9,136 nt of DNA from Clostridia bacterium (GTDB taxonomy: Bacteria; Bacillota_E; RBS10-35; JAJYVN01), in contig DAHWHT010000061.1 in NCBI GenBank assembly GCA_027335515.1, positions 1 to 9,136 on the forward strand, in the 5' to 3' direction. The notes under the pieces were generated by a model. That model saw only the letters and a list, made by a program, of their open reading frames with translations, was not told the DNA's origin and ran no database searches. Position 1 is the stretch's first letter. Each line of letters begins with the position of its first letter. Shown here in pieces: positions 5,569 to 9,136 of this stretch. Both the position numbers and the translations under genes were made by a program.

Positions 5569-6765
5569 GTGCAGACAGCGGGAGAGGGGACCGGACTGCA
5601 GCGACAGAATCTGCATGCTCAGTTGGGGGCGACCCTTCGAGCAGAGATCGAGAGTGGCCGACTTCCACCGGGTGCGCCTCTGCCCTCGGAGAAGGAACTC
5701 GTTCGAAGGTATGGTGTCAGTAGGCAGACCGTGCGCCACGCGCTTGCGGGCTTGGCCAGCGCTGGACTTGTACAGTCGTTCCAAGGAAAGGGAACGTTTG
5801 TACATCAAGAGCGCGATGCGACGGTGTCAAACGCGTCAAGAGTTCGTCGCATCGGGGTTCTGTTTGCCCATCTCAACGGATGGTTTTGCATGGAAGCACT
5901 GGCTGGGATTGAGCGGGTCACCAGGGGCGCAGGGTATGACCTGAGCGTGCGGACCACGGACGATCCCGAGGACACGGCCAACACCCAACCCGTCGCCATT
6001 GAGCAACTGCGGGAGTCGGGCGCGGTCGGGGTCATCCTTGAGCCCGTCACGGCAGGCGAGGATGCGCGGCGCTACTTCTGCGATTTGTCGCGCGGCGGGT
6101 TTCCTGTGGTGTGCGTAGATCGCGGGATTGACGGTAGTTCATTGTCCTGGGTGACTTCGGACAATTTTGGCGGTGGTCGCGAACTGGGTCAGCATTTGCT
6201 TGAGAGAGGGCATCGCAGACTCGCCTTCCTGCCGCCACACGAGCCGGGGCTTTGCCTCACGACGCAGAGACGTTCGGGGCTGCGGGCAGCGATGGCGATG
6301 GCCGGAGTTCCGTCCGACCTACTCGTGGAAGTCACACCGAGCCGCGGTCAACTTCACAGCGTCCGGCATGCCCTTGAAACGATCGTGAAGTTGCCGCTCA
6401 ACCGCCGTCCCACCGCGCTGGTATGCGGAGCGGATTACATCGCGGCCGAGGTGATGTTTGTGTTGCGGACGATGGGGCTGCACGTTCCGCACGACATGGC
6501 CGTCACGGGCTTTGACGACGTGCCGTACGCAGCTTGGCTTCAGCCATCGCTGACCACCGTACGCCAGGATCCGAGGGGAATGGGTGAGCGGGCCGCGTCC
6601 ATGTTGCTCGAAATGGTGGAAAGGGGCCGGGTAGAACCCCGAAACGAGATTCTACCCGTGGCACTGCAGTCCCGCGGATCCACGGACGCGTGGGCACCGG
6701 GATGTGAGGAGCCGCGGTGCCGTGTGGATCGCACTTGGTCTGGAGATGCCGCGGTTTGTAGCTGA
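5569..6765 (+). CDS. GntR-LacI chimeric transcriptional regulator (AraR-like)
   Basis: This 398-residue cytoplasmic DNA-binding protein has two parts. Residues about 11-78 form a GntR winged helix-turn-helix, with LHAQLGATLRAEIESGRLPP, the signature LPSEKELVRRYGVSRQTVRH, then AGLVQSFQGKGTFV at the wing. Residues about 93-368 form a LacI-type, periplasmic-binding-like effector domain, with RIGVLFAHL at its start, VTSDNFGGGRELGQHLLERG (195-214), and the closing AVTGFDDVPY..QPSLTTVRQ block (311-333). Such proteins usually repress sugar-use genes and release DNA on binding a sugar. The GTG at 5569 is chosen because the conserved domain starts soon after it and upstream codons look non-coding; its ribosome site is weak (GGGGGCGGGA). 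The last 25 or so residues after QSRGSTDAW exceed the family norm and may be a tail extended by loss of a stop. It precedes the binding-protein gene by 85 bases. Confidence 0.93.
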   Translation: MQTAGEGTGLQRQNLHAQLGATLRAEIESGRLPPGAPLPSEKELVRRYGVSRQTVRHALAGLASAGLVQSFQGKGTFVHQERDATVSNASRVRRIGVLFAHLNGWFCMEALAGIERVTRGAGYDLSVRTTDDPEDTANTQPVAIEQLRESGAVGVILEPVTAGEDARRYFCDLSRGGFPVVCVDRGIDGSSLSWVTSDNFGGGRELGQHLLERGHRRLAFLPPHEPGLCLTTQRRSGLRAAMAMAGVPSDLLVEVTPSRGQLHSVRHALETIVKLPLNRRPTALVCGADYIAAEVMFVLRTMGLHVPHDMAVTGFDDVPYAAWLQPSLTTVRQDPRGMGERAASMLLEMVERGRVEPRNEILPVALQSRGSTDAWAPGCEEPRCRVDRTWSGDAAVCS

Positions 6766-6770
6766 TGCGG

Positions 6771-6788
6771 GTTCCGGGTTCCCGGAAC
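6771..6788 (+). promoter_or_regulatory. perfect 18-bp palindrome between regulator and binding-protein genes
   Basis: GTTCCGGGTTCCCGGAAC has perfect eight-base arms around TT. It starts five bases after the regulator stop and ends 62 bases before the binding-protein start. No T run follows, which argues against an intrinsic terminator. Symmetry and size fit an operator for a dimeric repressor, or an mRNA stem-loop (seven pairs, GTTC loop) that sets relative expression of the two genes. Its sequence differs from the 5386-5410 palindromes. Confidence 0.45.
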
Positions 6789-6850
6789 GGGATCGTGCTG
6801 CGACTCGTGGAGGCGCCGCTCAGCTCCAGGGACGACGGGGGGTGGACGGT

Positions 6851-8968
6851 GTGAGGTTGTGGGATGAAGTGGTGACAGGCCGGATTGCCCGGCGCCGACT
6901 TGTAGGCGGTGCGCTGGTGGCGAGCGCGGTGGGGGTGGCAGGGTGCAGCGTCTCCGGGGGAGCAGGCCACGGCGGCAGCGCTCCGCCGAAGGCCGCGACC
7001 CCCACGACGCAGAACGGGGCGACCAAACTGCTTGTCGCGGTGGGCTACCAAGGTGGTTCGCAGTTTCCGGGTACGATGCAGGCCCTGGTGGATGCATACA
7101 TCGCGCGTTACTGGACATCAAAGCACCCGGGTGTGTCTGTGACGACGACGGCGGGCGGGGGGTCCAACGGGCCGAATATGGGGGCGGCTGCCGAAATCGC
7201 ATCCAGTCTCGCCGGTCAGCCGGAGGACGTCATTACCGGATGTTGTGGGGACTGGTACACGTTTCTGAATGCCAACATGTTTCGACCCCTGGCGTCCTTC
7301 ATCAAACAGGATAACGTGGACCTCTCGGTGTTTTCCCCGGGGCACTTGGCCGGACTGACCACCGCACAAGGTGTTATGGCCTTACCTGAGTACGATGGTC
7401 CTCAGGTGGTGGCAGTGAATCTGGAGATGCTGGACGGCTTGGGTATTTCGCTTCCAAGCGAGAACTGGGATTACACCGAGGCCGAGGCGCTCTGGCGAAA
7501 GATCGCCGGATACCGCAAGGGGCAGGCGGTGACTGGAATCGACCTCACGCGCTTTCCTGATCCTTGGGTGGCCGCGGGGTGGGGCGGGGTGTACGGGAAC
7601 TCCGAAGGGACCCAGTGCTTCTTGGACGATCCGAAGGTCGTCGCCGCGTGGGAGTGGTTCCTCCCCTTGGTGTGGTCAAAGGTGATTGGTGGCGGGCATT
7701 TCAAGTCGGGACAAACCGCCATGAAGACGCAGGCCGGTTGGGATATCGAGGGGGATCTTCTCGGATGGAGCGGGATCAAGTGGAAGTATTATCCGATGCC
7801 GAGGTGGCCCGCGGGACCAAGCACGTTCATCAATAACGACTTTTACGCAATAAACTCCTATTCAAAGAACCCGCCAGACCTCGTGTGGAGCATCTACAAG
7901 TTCCTGGTTCTGGACTCCGGATTCCAGGAGTTGATGTGGAAGACCACCTTCATCACGCCGAACCGGATCGACCTCTGGCCATCTTGGGAGCGCTTGATCA
8001 AGGCCGTGGCCCCACCGATGGTGGGGAAGAACATTGAAGCAATGGCCGCCTCGGTTAAGTTCGGTCATTCGCACTACTTTTGGAAATACGAAGACCCGAC
8101 CGCCGAGGGTATTGTCGGCACTTACTTCAAGCAGATCGCAGCGCGACAGGTCTCCGTGAAAACGGGTCTCCACCAGGCAACCCAGCAAGTGAACGCGTTG
8201 CAAGCGGCGTCCGCGACCGCGTATACCAAAGAGGCAACGTTCGCCAAGCAGACCTCTGCGCAGGTGGCGGCGGCCGAGGCCGGCAAGCGCCATCCGTTTA
8301 CACCTCCCGCAAAGGCCGGCGTCGGGAGTGCGGCGACGGCTGCGGGAAAGTTGGTCACGGCGGCCGGCGGCACGTACACCTTGCTCGGAAACGGCGAAGA
8401 TCTCTGGGGTGGGAGCGACAACGGGGTGTTCGCCTGCACGTCCTCGACCGCAACCAAGGGCTCCTACGTTGCCCGTCTGGACCGCATGGCGAATGTGGAC
8501 TGCCCGCACTTGAGCCAGTGGGCCAAGGTGGGACTCATGGCGCGCAGCGACTTGAGCAGCGATGCGGCGTACGTGGCGGTGTTGATCACGGGCGGGCACG
8601 GGGTTCAGGTGCAATCGCGGGCGGCACCTCTTGCGAACACGATTGGACAAGGGGCTACGGCCAAGGAACAGTTGGCGGCGGCCTTGACGTTACCCAATAA
8701 GACCGCAGCTCCCAATTACCTGAAGAAGCCCGTGTGGTTGCGGCTGGTGCGGGACGTCAATCTGTGGACTGCGGCCACGTCGTCGGACGGCAAGAAGTGG
8801 GTGACGGCAGGGGCGCCGCTCAAGCTGGAGATGGCCGGGGTGTGGCTTGGGGTGTTTGCCACGTCGCACAACAGTTCCAAAGGATTCAAGCCGGGACAAG
8901 AGATTCGGGTTGTGTTTGACAAGCTGACCTTTGCGCCCGCCACGTTCGTGCAGATGGGAAGCCGGTAG
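6851..8968 (+). CDS. sugar ABC-transporter solute-binding lipoprotein with C-terminal concanavalin-A-like (DUF1349-type) domain
   Basis: The 705-residue product is an exported lipoprotein. R13-R14-R15 precede a hydrophobic stretch (LVGGALVASAVG) and the lipobox VAGC, so C32 should be lipidated; the arginines hint at Tat export. A Gly/Ser/Pro/Thr linker (33-57) leads to a family-1 extracellular solute-binding domain (about 58-440), with VITGCCGDWYTFLNANMFRP, GVMALPEYDGPQVVAVN, Trp-rich WVAAGWGGVYGN, and DFYAINSYSKNPPDLVW. Such domains capture sugars or oligosaccharides and hand them to membrane permeases. An Ala/Gln-rich helical linker (about 437-478) joins a second domain (about 500-695) with GEDLWGGSDNGVF, QWAKVGLMARSDLSSDAAYV, WTAATSSDGKKW and WLGVFATSHNSS. 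These are hallmarks of the jelly-roll domains often called DUF1349 or concanavalin-A-like. Usual binding proteins have about 400-450 residues. The GTG at 6851 follows GGGGGGTGGA; GTGs at 6869 and 6872 are alternatives that keep the signal peptide. Confidence 0.92.
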   Translation: MRLWDEVVTGRIARRRLVGGALVASAVGVAGCSVSGGAGHGGSAPPKAATPTTQNGATKLLVAVGYQGGSQFPGTMQALVDAYIARYWTSKHPGVSVTTTAGGGSNGPNMGAAAEIASSLAGQPEDVITGCCGDWYTFLNANMFRPLASFIKQDNVDLSVFSPGHLAGLTTAQGVMALPEYDGPQVVAVNLEMLDGLGISLPSENWDYTEAEALWRKIAGYRKGQAVTGIDLTRFPDPWVAAGWGGVYGNSEGTQCFLDDPKVVAAWEWFLPLVWSKVIGGGHFKSGQTAMKTQAGWDIEGDLLGWSGIKWKYYPMPRWPAGPSTFINNDFYAINSYSKNPPDLVWSIYKFLVLDSGFQELMWKTTFITPNRIDLWPSWERLIKAVAPPMVGKNIEAMAASVKFGHSHYFWKYEDPTAEGIVGTYFKQIAARQVSVKTGLHQATQQVNALQAASATAYTKEATFAKQTSAQVAAAEAGKRHPFTPPAKAGVGSAATAAGKLVTAAGGTYTLLGNGEDLWGGSDNGVFACTSSTATKGSYVARLDRMANVDCPHLSQWAKVGLMARSDLSSDAAYVAVLITGGHGVQVQSRAAPLANTIGQGATAKEQLAAALTLPNKTAAPNYLKKPVWLRLVRDVNLWTAATSSDGKKWVTAGAPLKLEMAGVWLGVFATSHNSSKGFKPGQEIRVVFDKLTFAPATFVQMGSR

Positions 8969-9136
8969 GCGTCGGGAAATGCCGGGTGGATCCTCGGCCC
9001 TGCCGGAGGGAGGCGGGGCGGGGATGCGGCGGGCACGTTGCCTCCGGCGTGGAGACGTGCGTCGGGCTGCGATCCTCACGGCGTGATGCGGGCGCGATCG
9101 TGGGCGGAAGAAGGTGTCGGACGTTGCCCAGAGTCG
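8969..9136. other. 3' flank of the binding-protein gene, no gene seen
   Basis: No convincing start of a permease gene is visible in the last 168 bases. Two competing inverted repeats occur: GCCGGAGG (9002-9009) with CCTCCGGC (9041-9048), and GCACGT (9033-9038) with ACGTGC (9055-9060), the latter enclosing CTCC and GGAG. Neither is followed by a T run. They could stabilise the 3' end of the binding-protein mRNA, a known way to raise binding protein over permease expression, but this is inference. Confidence 0.4.

Noticed and set aside
4961..5944. 327-codon plus-strand open frame across the intergenic region and the regulator start
   Set aside because: Composition is Arg/Ser-rich with no motif, and it overlaps the well supported winged-helix domain in another frame.
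1..9136. CRISPR array, tRNA or rRNA gene
   Set aside because: No regularly spaced direct repeats and no cloverleaf or rRNA-like stretch were seen on either strand by eye.

Overview
The window comes from a GC-rich bacterium with strong Shine-Dalgarno sites and frequent GTG/TTG starts. The large carbohydrate-responsive regulator, the twin-arginine-like lipoprotein signal on the binding protein, and the Gfo/Idh oxidoreductase would suit a soil or thermophilic Terrabacteria-type lineage (Chloroflexota, Armatimonadota, deep Bacillota, Actinomycetota). Nothing in the window fixes the phylum, so that placement is a guess.

Left part (1-3143): a region of gene decay and mobile DNA. It holds the possible 3' end of an unidentified gene (1-96), the N-terminal relic of a transposase OrfA (about 461-628, minus), a degraded hicB-hicA toxin-antitoxin pair (719-1198, minus) in which single-base losses have fused the antitoxin frame to the second half of the toxin, and a complete insertion sequence of the IS1634 type (1377-3143, minus) with 16-bp perfect terminal inverted repeats but no convincing target duplication. 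The insertion lies just downstream of a good ribosome binding site and start codon (3165-3145), so it may have cut a small gene whose remnant is in 1134-1376.

Middle part (3220-4909): two minus-strand genes. One is an SRPBCC/AHSA1-like protein whose last third no longer matches its family. The other is an apparently intact Gfo/Idh/MocA-type NAD(P)-dependent sugar oxidoreductase.

Right part (4910-9136): a 659-bp divergent intergenic region carries a compact double palindrome (5386-5410). It precedes a plus-strand GntR-LacI chimeric repressor (5569-6765) and, after a short gap with a perfect 8-2-8 palindrome (6771-6788), a 705-residue solute-binding lipoprotein (6851-8968). That lipoprotein combines an ABC-transporter sugar-binding domain with a C-terminal concanavalin-A-like, DUF1349-type domain. 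The likely logic is that the regulator senses a sugar or sugar phosphate and controls itself, the binding protein (with permeases expected beyond the right edge), and perhaps the divergent oxidoreductase. The most unusual item is the binding protein with a fused lectin-like domain.
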